A stretch of DNA of 64,000 nucleotides from JBKDZR01 sp047971485 (GTDB lineage: Bacteria; Pseudomonadota; Alphaproteobacteria; Rhodobacterales; Rhodobacteraceae): the NCBI GenBank assembly GCA_047971485.1, contig JBKDZR010000019.1:1-64000 (forward strand), given 5' to 3'. Made by a program: the position numbers and the translations under genes. Positions 25,428-32,289 of the stretch are shown here, one piece after another. Numbering within the stretch: position 1 is the first letter of the stretch; each line of letters begins with the position of its first letter. The notes beneath the pieces are model-generated. The model had not been told where the DNA came from. It ran no database searches and saw nothing but the letters and a program-made list of their open reading frames with translations.

Positions 25428-25819
25428 AGGGCGGGCTCCAACACGGTGACGGCCTGCGCCTCTTGCCCCGGCAACACGCTGAGCAAAGTAACAAGATCCT
25501 GCGCCGGCACCCCTTCGGCCACGGATATGACCAGATGGGTGTCCGCCAGATCCGCCCTTGCCCGCAGCGTGTCGGGCAAATCATCCAACGTGGTTTGCGC
25601 GCCGTTCAGCGTGGTCCCCCCGGGTGTCAGCCGCAAGAAGACCATGGCCCCGCGCGGCGCCTGCACCGCCCCGGCACCGCCCATTGCCAGCGGCAGTTCG
25701 GTATAGCGCGAGAAGGTTGACGACAGCATGAAGAACAACAGCAACAGAAAGATCACGTCGATCAGCGACGTGACCTGCAACCTGCGACGGCGGCGGGCAA
25801 CCCTAACCGGCATGGGCAT
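25424..25819 (-). CDS. exbD: ExbD/TolR-family biopolymer transport protein with canonical Asp
   Basis: A bitopic inner-membrane protein with the basic cytoplasmic stretch VRVARRRRRLQVTSL, the helix LIDVIFLLLLFFMLSSTF containing the conserved proton-relay Asp, and a periplasmic domain (HLVISVAEGVPAQDLV). It forms the stator-like complex with ExbB. The start is ambiguous: ATG 25819 or 25813 gives the shortest overlap with the exbB end, while the frame is open to ATG 25852; none has a clear ribosome-binding site, consistent with coupling to exbB. It is followed by a second exbD-like gene. Confidence 0.88.
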   Translation of the reverse strand: MPMPVRVARRRRRLQVTSLIDVIFLLLLFFMLSSTFSRYTELPLAMGGAGAVQAPRGAMVFLRLTPGGTTLNGAQTTLDDLPDTLRARADLADTHLVISVAEGVPAQDLVTLLSVLPGQEAQAVTVLEPAL

Positions 25820-26492
25820 GCTGCGCGGCAGGCGCAGGCGTAACGGGCGCAACCTTCATCGCCGGGGGCAGCGGACAGAGCAAGCGGTTCAGCGCCAGAT
25901 CGGCCAGCGCCCGTTCGCGGGCAACGCGCGATTCGAACCAGCTGAGGACCAGCGCCGCCGGCATCGCCACGGCCAGACCGGCAGCAGTGGTCATCAATGC
26001 CACCCAGATCCCGCCCGCCAGCAGCGACGGATCAACGGAACTGCCTGCCTCTTGCAGGGCGCGAAAGGCCTCGATCATTCCCAGAACCGTGCCGAACAAC
26101 CCCAGCAGCGGCGAAACCTGGGCGATATTGTCAAGCAACCGGAACTTGCGCTCCAGCCGGTCAAGGCGCGCGCTTGCCTCGGCCTCAAAGCGGGCGCGCA
26201 GGTCCGGATCGCTGCGGTCGTCGCGTGCCAGCGCCCCAAGCAAAACCGGTGCCAGATAGGACCGCGACGCACGCAGCCTGGTCCGCGCCAACGGCGTGTC
26301 CCCGGTATCGGTGGCATCCAGCGCAGCCAGGATAGCCGCATGCCGCCCCACACCAAGACGCGCATAATCGGCCAGTTTCAGCAAGATCACGGCCAACGCG
26401 ATCACAGACAGGCCCAGCAACAATGCGACAACCGCGCCACCCAGCTCAACAACCCCCTGCAAACGGCCGAGCGCAAGCATCATGATGTCCAT
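25803..26492 (-). CDS. exbB: ExbB/MotA/TolQ-family proton channel protein
   Basis: A 229-residue inner-membrane protein with three hydrophobic segments: VVALLLGLSVIALAVILLKL near residue 20, then DNIAQVSPLLGLFGTVLGMIEAF (residues ~119-141, the family signature), and GGIWVALMTTAAGLAVAMPAALV near residue 160, which contains the conserved Thr-rich motif. The family energises TonB by proton flow together with ExbD. The ATG overlaps the stop of the upstream unknown gene (TGATG type), and the 3' end overlaps the first exbD. Context with tonB and a TonB receptor favours ExbB over TolQ. Confidence 0.92.
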   Translation of the reverse strand: MDIMMLALGRLQGVVELGGAVVALLLGLSVIALAVILLKLADYARLGVGRHAAILAALDATDTGDTPLARTRLRASRSYLAPVLLGALARDDRSDPDLRARFEAEASARLDRLERKFRLLDNIAQVSPLLGLFGTVLGMIEAFRALQEAGSSVDPSLLAGGIWVALMTTAAGLAVAMPAALVLSWFESRVARERALADLALNRLLCPLPPAMKVAPVTPAPAAQHAHAG

Positions 26493-26920
26493 CAGTTCAT
26501 CTCCACATCGGTTCGGGATGAAGGCGCAAGGGCATGGGCACAGGCCCGTGCATCCAGCGCCGGATCGGCTGGGGCGGTACAGCTTGCCACGCCATTCAGC
26601 AAAACCTGGCCAAGCGCGTCACAGGACAGATTCTCCAAATCGAACTGCCGCACCCGCGCCTTCCCCTGTGGCAAGTCCTGCAAGTCGAACAACGTCAGCC
26701 GGTCAACCATGCCTGCCCGGGTAATCAGAACCGCCTCAAGCACGACACTGGACAGATCCTGCCCCATTCCGTTCGCGACCATCAGCGTGATGCGGCAGGC
26801 GTTGTCTGCTTGCGTGACACGGTTAAGTTCAACCCCCAGACGCAGGGCCGGCGTCTCTTGCGCGGCGGCGGTAGCGGCAATGAGTGTGCTGATCAGGGCA
26901 GAAGTGACAAGACGGATCAT
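26492..26920 (-). CDS. uncharacterised exported protein heading the exbB-exbD-exbD-tonB operon
   Basis: A 142-residue protein with a clear signal peptide (MIRLVTSALISTLIAATAAA, cleavage expected after AAAQ). The mature part looks like a small beta-rich periplasmic domain (LRLGVELNRV, CRITLMVANGMG, VVLEAVLITRAGMVDRLTLF) with four cysteines, two of them close together near the C-terminus. No family is recognised. The ATG at 26920 has AAGAG upstream. Translational overlap with exbB indicates that it belongs to the TonB energy system; a periplasmic accessory or iron-related sensor would be a reasonable hypothesis, not a conclusion. Confidence 0.75.
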   Translation of the reverse strand: MIRLVTSALISTLIAATAAAQETPALRLGVELNRVTQADNACRITLMVANGMGQDLSSVVLEAVLITRAGMVDRLTLFDLQDLPQGKARVRQFDLENLSCDALGQVLLNGVASCTAPADPALDARACAHALAPSSRTDVEMN

Positions 26921-27037
26921 CCAAAGCTCTTTTCGCAGCCACCGCAATCGCGATGGTCAGATCAACCATTGGGTTACACTGTGTTTGCGGGCAAAAAGCT
27001 GGCTTGGCCCACGACGTATGCCGTGGTCAGGCCGTCC

Positions 27038-27070
27038 CTATCAAATTCTGATAGTAAAGGTCAAGAATTT
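27038..27070. promoter_or_regulatory. operator-like nested inverted repeats upstream of the TonB operon
   Basis: CTATCA (27038-27043)-N5-TGATAG (27049-27054) is a perfect inverted repeat. Overlapping it, AAATTCT (27043-27049) pairs with AGAATTT (27064-27070). It lies about 120 bases before the first gene of the TonB/siderophore-receptor operon and stands out as AT-rich. An iron-responsive regulator is the natural candidate, but I cannot match it confidently to a named consensus. Confidence 0.45.
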
Positions 27071-27131
27071 TGTCACGCGGATGGGGCGCACCAGATTGCT
27101 GAAGCCAGATTAAGCTATGGCAAATGAAAAT

Positions 27132-27159
27132 GGGGTCCCGGCCACCACGCCGGAACCCC
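27132..27159 (-). terminator. rho-independent terminator downstream of the DUF2853 gene
   Basis: On the minus strand GGGGTTCCGGC (27159-27149) pairs with GCCGGGACCCC (27142-27132), 11 bp with one mismatch and a 6-base loop. It is followed by ATTTTCATTT. The T-rich tail is on the minus strand, so it most likely ends the transcript of the gene at 27305-27646. Confidence 0.65.
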
Positions 27160-27304
27160 TTCACCCCACGTGCTTTCGCACCACACGTGTTCGTATTCAG
27201 GTTCCGGCCATCCTGGCCAGATGACTGTACCTAACACTGTAACACGCGGAAATCAAACGAAGAGTGGCTAAAGCTTTAGCCAATTTCGATCAGGTCCGAT
27301 CTTC

Positions 27305-27646
27305 TCAGGCGTAGACCGATTCCTTGCCGAACTGCTTGACCAGCAGATAATAAACCACGGCCCGATGCTTGCGTGGGTTCGACCGGCCATAGGTCTCCAA
27401 TGCCTTGTCGATCGCCTCCATCAGCGCCGGCCCCTCAGCCAAGCCCAACTTCTTGATCAGAAAATTGTTTTTAACGGTTTCCAGTTCGGATTTGTCGCTG
27501 CCTGCAATAAACCCGCTATCGGCATTGTAAATCGACGGGCCCAAACCAACCGTCACCTTGGTCAACAGATCCAAGTCCGCCGTTACACCGCATTTTTCTT
27601 TTAGTTCAGTGACATAGGTTTCGATCAATGCGTCACGCTTGCTCAT
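27305..27646 (-). CDS. DUF2853-family protein
   Basis: A 113-residue soluble, mostly helical protein beginning MSKRDALIETYVTELKEKCG and ending KHRAVVYYLLVKQFGKESVY. This fits the small alphaproteobacterial DUF2853 family, whose function is unknown. AGGAG lies 7 bases before the ATG at 27646, which rules out the longer upstream extension. It stands alone between the TonB operon and the glycosyltransferase pair and ends at its own terminator. Confidence 0.8.
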   Translation of the reverse strand: MSKRDALIETYVTELKEKCGVTADLDLLTKVTVGLGPSIYNADSGFIAGSDKSELETVKNNFLIKKLGLAEGPALMEAIDKALETYGRSNPRKHRAVVYYLLVKQFGKESVYA

Positions 27647-27959
27647 ACTGCACTCCTTGTCCGTTGCATGCCAAACCGATGGACCCGGCACCGCGAACAA
27701 ACCACGCCACACCCGGAACAGGAAGGAAAATGTCAAAACAAAACAAATGCAGTGGATAGCAGGCCCACCTACCCCTGCGGCCCTGGCGCAGCAACTGTCA
27801 CCGACACGCAACGGCAACCTCCGCCGCCGAGACCAAGGCACATGTCTACGCGGCCTTGGAAAATGAACCAAGAGCCACCTACAAAATCAGCCTCGGGCAA
27901 CCCGGTACGGTTCAGTGTGCCGCGCATACCCTGCGCAGCACGCCAAGTGAAAAGCTCGC
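27647..27959. other. 313-base spacer with remnants of a small broken reading frame
   Basis: A plus-strand frame from ATG 27730 (preceded by GGAAGGAAA) runs to TAA at 27961-27963 but is broken by TAG at 27757-27759. Its last ~40 codons read like real protein (AETKAHVYAALENEPRATYK and onward). No complete gene can be supported. The promoter of the DUF2853 gene must also be here. Confidence 0.4.
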
Positions 27960-29813
27960 TTAAGCAGATTTTTGCGTAAAAGCACGCTCGACCCAAGCAG
28001 AAACTGAAGCCTCGTCAAGGTCACGCCGAACCTGTTGGTTCTTCACGCTCCAGAATTCGACCTCGGTCTGGGCATGTCGCAAAAGTTCCTTGTACACATC
28101 CGGCAACGCCATTTTCCGAGAAACCAGATGAATCTCCCAGGGCGTTTTGTTTTTGGATGCCGTCAGCTTGATTTTCTCAGTGATTTCATTGCAAATCAGC
28201 AGGATAACCGGATCCCGCCCCCCAGGACGCAGGCCATCAAGTGCAACGTCAATATGTTCGTCGTTCTCAAGCGACAACAGCACCACAGGACAAGCATTCT
28301 GTCCTGTCGCCAAAGAAAGGGGAAGAAGGGGTCGTAGAACGGTGTTTTGCATTTGAGAGGTGTCGAATGTGCTGCCCGTCTCCGTTGTCGACTCTTCCCA
28401 GATCGTAGGACGATCGACATTCAGGGGCACAAGCCAAGCACTACGACGCGGCACACAATAACGCGGGATATCGTGCTCTTCTGCATATTTGGTCAGCCAG
28501 ATGTCAGCCATGTTGCGATGCGCAAAATCTGTCAGCTTCATGCACACGGTGCTTGAATGGAACGCACAGGCCGATGTGGCCGGCACATGGATGCGCCGAC
28601 GACGAACAAGTTCATGAGCGAAATGGATAACATTACGCGCATTTTTACCGTAGTAGCTGTCCATCGGTTGCACCAAGACAGAGCCATGCACGCAGACGAT
28701 GCCACGCCCATTGGTCTGGGCAAGCTCCTGAACCATGCGCTCGGTGAAGTCGACCGGATAGATCATGTCGTCATCACATGTCAGGTAAACCGCTTCCTTG
28801 ACCTGCTCGAGCCCCCAGAACTTGCCCGCGTCGCCGTATTGGGTGCCCTCCGGATCGATATGGCAGTGGATCTTGTCAAACCGCGTCAGGAATTCGGGCA
28901 CTTCGGTAAAGCCATTAAGGTAAACGAACAGGCCGTCAACCTGGGGCAACAATGACATCACAGCCGCCCGCATCGCAGTTTCATTCCCGGCAACGGTAGC
29001 CATGCCCGCATAGATGCCAGTCGTCCTGGGAAGTGTTTCGCGCACCGTAGCCAGCAGGTTTTCCGTCATGGGTTTGGCCTGATCCAAACACTCCACGCTT
29101 TTCTGGAACAGATAGGTCGGCGTGTCGTTATATCTGCGGACCTTGCGATAGCCATGGATCCGCAGCAGCGCCTCGATCGCGGCGAGCTCTTCCAACGTGG
29201 CCGCCTCGGCAATCACGATGGGATGGCAGCGCGACAGCACAGATTCGGCGCCGCGCAGAACCTCGGCCTCCATGCCTTCGACATCGATCTTGAGCAGATC
29301 CACATGCCGGTCCCCGATCACCTTATCCAAGGTGGAGATCGCGATATCCCCATCCGGGGTGGACAGAACCTGTGCCATGCCCAGATTTTGATCAGAGACA
29401 TTGCGGATCGCCCCACGTCCGGTGGCGGCCCCCAGCGCAAGTTGGTTCAGCTCAACGCGGTCACCAAGCTGGTTGAGGTCAATATTGGCCTTCAGAAGGT
29501 CAAAAGCCACCGGATTGGGTTCAATGCTGATAACCTTGGCCTCGGCGATCATCGCGAAAAAGAGGCTATGGTTGCCGATATTTGCACCGATATCCACAAT
29601 AGTGGGGTTTTCCGGAAGAAGGGCCGTCAGTTCGATCAGCATTTTCTGTTCATAGAACTTGCCACTTTGGCGCACGATCATCTGGATATGATCGTCCTGC
29701 TTCGGCAGGTGAAATTTGATATCACGGTTAAAGGCAGTGATCGTCTTGACGTTTTGGGAAGGAACCGGCGTTGCACCAGTATTCGCGGTTGCAGAAGGGG
29801 TCATGATGCTCAT
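27960..29813 (-). CDS. FkbM-type methyltransferase fused to a glycosyltransferase-like domain
   Basis: A 617-residue two-domain protein. Residues ~60-240 are an FkbM-family SAM methyltransferase: PTIVDIGANIGNHSLFFAMI (SAM motif I), VISIEPNPVAFDLLKANI (motif II) and VDLLKIDVEGMEAEVLRGA (motif of the FkbM group). From ~255 onward a second domain with YLTCDDDMIYPVDF (DxD-like metal/nucleotide site) and IYAGMATVAGNETAMRAAVM resembles a GT-A glycosyltransferase. It probably adds and methylates a sugar on a surface glycan. Start is 6 bases after the end of the next upstream gene, so the two form an operon. Base composition is less GC-rich than the flanking genes. Confidence 0.82.
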   Translation of the reverse strand: MSIMTPSATANTGATPVPSQNVKTITAFNRDIKFHLPKQDDHIQMIVRQSGKFYEQKMLIELTALLPENPTIVDIGANIGNHSLFFAMIAEAKVISIEPNPVAFDLLKANIDLNQLGDRVELNQLALGAATGRGAIRNVSDQNLGMAQVLSTPDGDIAISTLDKVIGDRHVDLLKIDVEGMEAEVLRGAESVLSRCHPIVIAEAATLEELAAIEALLRIHGYRKVRRYNDTPTYLFQKSVECLDQAKPMTENLLATVRETLPRTTGIYAGMATVAGNETAMRAAVMSLLPQVDGLFVYLNGFTEVPEFLTRFDKIHCHIDPEGTQYGDAGKFWGLEQVKEAVYLTCDDDMIYPVDFTERMVQELAQTNGRGIVCVHGSVLVQPMDSYYGKNARNVIHFAHELVRRRRIHVPATSACAFHSSTVCMKLTDFAHRNMADIWLTKYAEEHDIPRYCVPRRSAWLVPLNVDRPTIWEESTTETGSTFDTSQMQNTVLRPLLPLSLATGQNACPVVLLSLENDEHIDVALDGLRPGGRDPVILLICNEITEKIKLTASKNKTPWEIHLVSRKMALPDVYKELLRHAQTEVEFWSVKNQQVRRDLDEASVSAWVERAFTQKSA

Positions 29814-29819
29814 GTTCGG

Positions 29820-31274
29820 TTACTCCTGAGAGGCCAGAGAAGCGACAAAGCCGGTTCCACCAAGTCCGCCAAGGCAATAATTCACGCCAGATGTCAGGTG
29901 TGAAAGTTTCTGTATCGCAGTTTGCGCGAAGGTGCTGTCAGTGGACAATACGCAATAGCGGAAGCCATCTGCTGCAAGATGTTCCGATATGGCAGGCAAT
30001 GTGGTGACGGACAGGCCTTCTTCATCCACTTCAGCCCGTGGATCGATCACAACGACAGAGAAGGCAGCACCATCCTGCAACTCCGAGCAGGAAAGCGACG
30101 CATATTGCTTATCGCCCATAGACACCGTGGAGACCCTGCCTTGCATAATCTCGACTTGCTGCGCCAACCCGACCAGCGCAAGGCGCGCGCGCAAGTCATC
30201 GGGGCCCTGTGTCGGGTCCACCAGACAGGTCATGCGCCGGCCAGGAAGTGCAGACACCATTGCAGCCAGGGCAAGGGCCGTATCGGGGCTGCCCAGGTAC
30301 AGAATATCGCCTTCCTGCTGTTCGATTTGCGCGGCCAAAGACCAGGCCTGCAAGGGACTTAGCCCGGTGCCGGACGCCATGGACTGCGCGGTCAGAAGCG
30401 CGGGGAAGCGTGCAACCAGAAGATCCGCAGCCTTGATATCCCACGTGGCCGTCATGCCAACACTCTGATGGGTCTGGGACGATACAGGGGCCGCGGGGCG
30501 TTTATTCCGGGCTTTTGGGACCAGAGGCAAAGGGGGCTTTTCCCTGATTTCCTTGGCGTTTTTCAACTGCACCTGAGAGGTCAGTTCATTCACCCTGGGC
30601 GTGCTGTTGTGCAGCGAAAGCGGATTGGCGCTAGTATAGCGGTAGGACAGGGACGGAATGAACAGATAGTTCCGGGTCTGATCCAGAATCGGAATGGCGA
30701 GCGCCACATCGCAGGCGCCCATAAACCATGCCCCGGTGCTGTCCTTGAAATAGCTTTCAGGAACGTTCGGCAGCAGGGAGGCCCGGAAGCTGAAGAAGTG
30801 ACTGCTTACCCAGCGCTGCTCGCGCGGAGACAGCCTTGGGTCCAGCGCGGCATTCGACCCCTGTTTCCCCGTATCCGTAAAATAGTTGGTCCAAACGGCA
30901 TCTTTTCCATCTGCATAGCATTGGGCCATCGCCCGCAGGACGCTGGCATCCGCCAATTGATCATCGGCATCGAGAACGGCAATAAATTCCGCCCTATGCG
31001 CGCGCGGGCAAAGATGTTCCCATGTATTTCTGGATTTTCCGTAATGCGACGGGTTCCGGATATATTCGTGCCGCCCGGGGAAAAGGTCTTGCAAATAACG
31101 CCGGGCAATGTCCCCAGTCTGATCTTCTGAAGCATCGTCGATATAGAGAATGAAGAGATCATCCATCGTCTGACGCGACACGCTTCTGAGCGCTTCCGCT
31201 GCATACATCTCGCAGTTGCGGGCCGTCATGAAAATGAGGGCGGTTGCGGCCTTTTGGTCTGTCGTGTCCAGCAT
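29820..31274 (-). CDS. family 2 glycosyltransferase with C-terminal methyltransferase-like domain
   Basis: About 484 residues from the chosen start MLDTTDQKAATALI. Residues ~10-220 form a GT2 domain (TALIFMTARNCEMYAAEALRS, YIDDASEDQTGDIA, FIAVLDADDQLADASVL with the DxD motif). A Pro/Lys-rich linker (~residues 230-270) precedes a C-terminal Rossmann-like domain (GDILYLGSPDTALALAAMV, CLVDPTQ, FSVVVIDPRAE). That domain resembles a class I methyltransferase but has lost the Gly-rich SAM loop. GAGG precedes ATG 31274; an in-frame ATG at 31340 is possible. It is the first gene of a pair with the FkbM fusion. Confidence 0.82.
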   Translation of the reverse strand: MLDTTDQKAATALIFMTARNCEMYAAEALRSVSRQTMDDLFILYIDDASEDQTGDIARRYLQDLFPGRHEYIRNPSHYGKSRNTWEHLCPRAHRAEFIAVLDADDQLADASVLRAMAQCYADGKDAVWTNYFTDTGKQGSNAALDPRLSPREQRWVSSHFFSFRASLLPNVPESYFKDSTGAWFMGACDVALAIPILDQTRNYLFIPSLSYRYTSANPLSLHNSTPRVNELTSQVQLKNAKEIREKPPLPLVPKARNKRPAAPVSSQTHQSVGMTATWDIKAADLLVARFPALLTAQSMASGTGLSPLQAWSLAAQIEQQEGDILYLGSPDTALALAAMVSALPGRRMTCLVDPTQGPDDLRARLALVGLAQQVEIMQGRVSTVSMGDKQYASLSCSELQDGAAFSVVVIDPRAEVDEEGLSVTTLPAISEHLAADGFRYCVLSTDSTFAQTAIQKLSHLTSGVNYCLGGLGGTGFVASLASQE

Positions 31275-31534
31275 GTAATCCTCAAAAAGCTCTCTGCCCG
31301 GAACGTTCCGGTACGGATCGAACGCCCCCCCGAAGCCCAAATTCCGGAATCAAGGGGCTGTTCTCTTTTCGGTCCTAACCGCAGGCTGGTTACAGGCCGG
31401 TTAACCCTGTATTTTGGGCGGTTTCCGGCCCGATACATCCAAGCCCAGCTGCTCACCCCTGCGTGACTGGTCCGGCTTGTGATTGCGCACCACCCCCGAT
31501 CACGGCACACTGGGGCAACCGCAGGAGCCCCGCC

Positions 31535-32206
31535 ATGACCTTTCCATCCCGCCTGAGCGCCCCCATCAGACACGCCGCCCGAGGCCTGGCCCTGGCCGCC
31601 ACCCTGCTGGCCCACAGCGCCACGGCACAAACCAAAGAACGCACGGCCGTGCTGGCTGGCGGCTGCTTCTGGTGTGTCGAAGCCGATTTCGAGGGCGTTC
31701 CCGGCGTGTCACAGGTCATTTCCGGCTTTGCCGGCGGCCATGTCGCCGATCCCAGTTACAAGCAGGTCGTACGTGGCGGCACCGGCCATCTGGAGGTGGT
31801 GGAGATTCACTATGATCCCGCCCAGATCAGCTATGACCGGCTGATCCACCTGTTCCTCCGTTCGATCGACCCGCTGGATGCGGGCGGCCAGTTCTGTGAT
31901 CGGGGCGAGAGCTATGCGCCAGCCATCTTTACCGCTACCCCTGCGGAACGTCAGGTGGCCCAGGCCGCGCTGGCCCAGGCCGAAGCCGAGCTTGGCAAGG
32001 CACCACAGGTTCCCCTGCGCGATGCCGCCCCGTTCTACCCTGCCGAAGCCTACCACCAGGATTACTACAAGCAGGACGAACTGATCATGACCCGCTTTGG
32101 CCCGATCTCGAAGGCCTCGGCCTACAAGAAATACCGCGAAGGCTGTGGCCGCGACGCACGGGTGCGGGCAGTCTGGGGCGATCAGGCGGTGTTTTCCGGC
32201 AGCTGA
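31535..32206 (+). CDS. msrA: peptide-methionine (S)-S-oxide reductase MsrA, exported form
   Basis: Reduces the S-epimer of methionine sulfoxide in damaged proteins. The catalytic GGCFWCVEADF motif is present near residue 46 and followed by GVSQVISGFAGGHVADPSYK and the YHQDYY region, all diagnostic of MsrA. The 223-residue protein has an N-terminal hydrophobic signal (HAARGLALAATLLAHSATAQ), so it appears to act in the periplasm, unlike most cytoplasmic MsrA enzymes. CAGGAG precedes ATG 31535. There is no MsrB domain and no msrB neighbour. It is divergent from the glycosyltransferase pair. Confidence 0.93.
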   Translation: MTFPSRLSAPIRHAARGLALAATLLAHSATAQTKERTAVLAGGCFWCVEADFEGVPGVSQVISGFAGGHVADPSYKQVVRGGTGHLEVVEIHYDPAQISYDRLIHLFLRSIDPLDAGGQFCDRGESYAPAIFTATPAERQVAQAALAQAEAELGKAPQVPLRDAAPFYPAEAYHQDYYKQDELIMTRFGPISKASAYKKYREGCGRDARVRAVWGDQAVFSGS

Positions 32207-32289
32207 GGCTTTCGCGCCCATAACGCGCCTTTGGCCTTTTCCCCGCCTGCCGCCTTGCCTAATTTGCCCCGACCAACGGGGGATCAGGT

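Larger units (their letters stand above)
26921..27304. other. 384-base non-coding region upstream of the TonB operon
   Basis: No convincing coding frame is present. It contains the operator-like inverted repeats at 27038-27070, a terminator-like hairpin at 27132-27159, and CACGTG repeated at 27168-27173 and 27185-27190. It separates the TonB operon from the DUF2853 gene, both on the minus strand. The promoter of the TonB operon must lie here. Confidence 0.6.
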
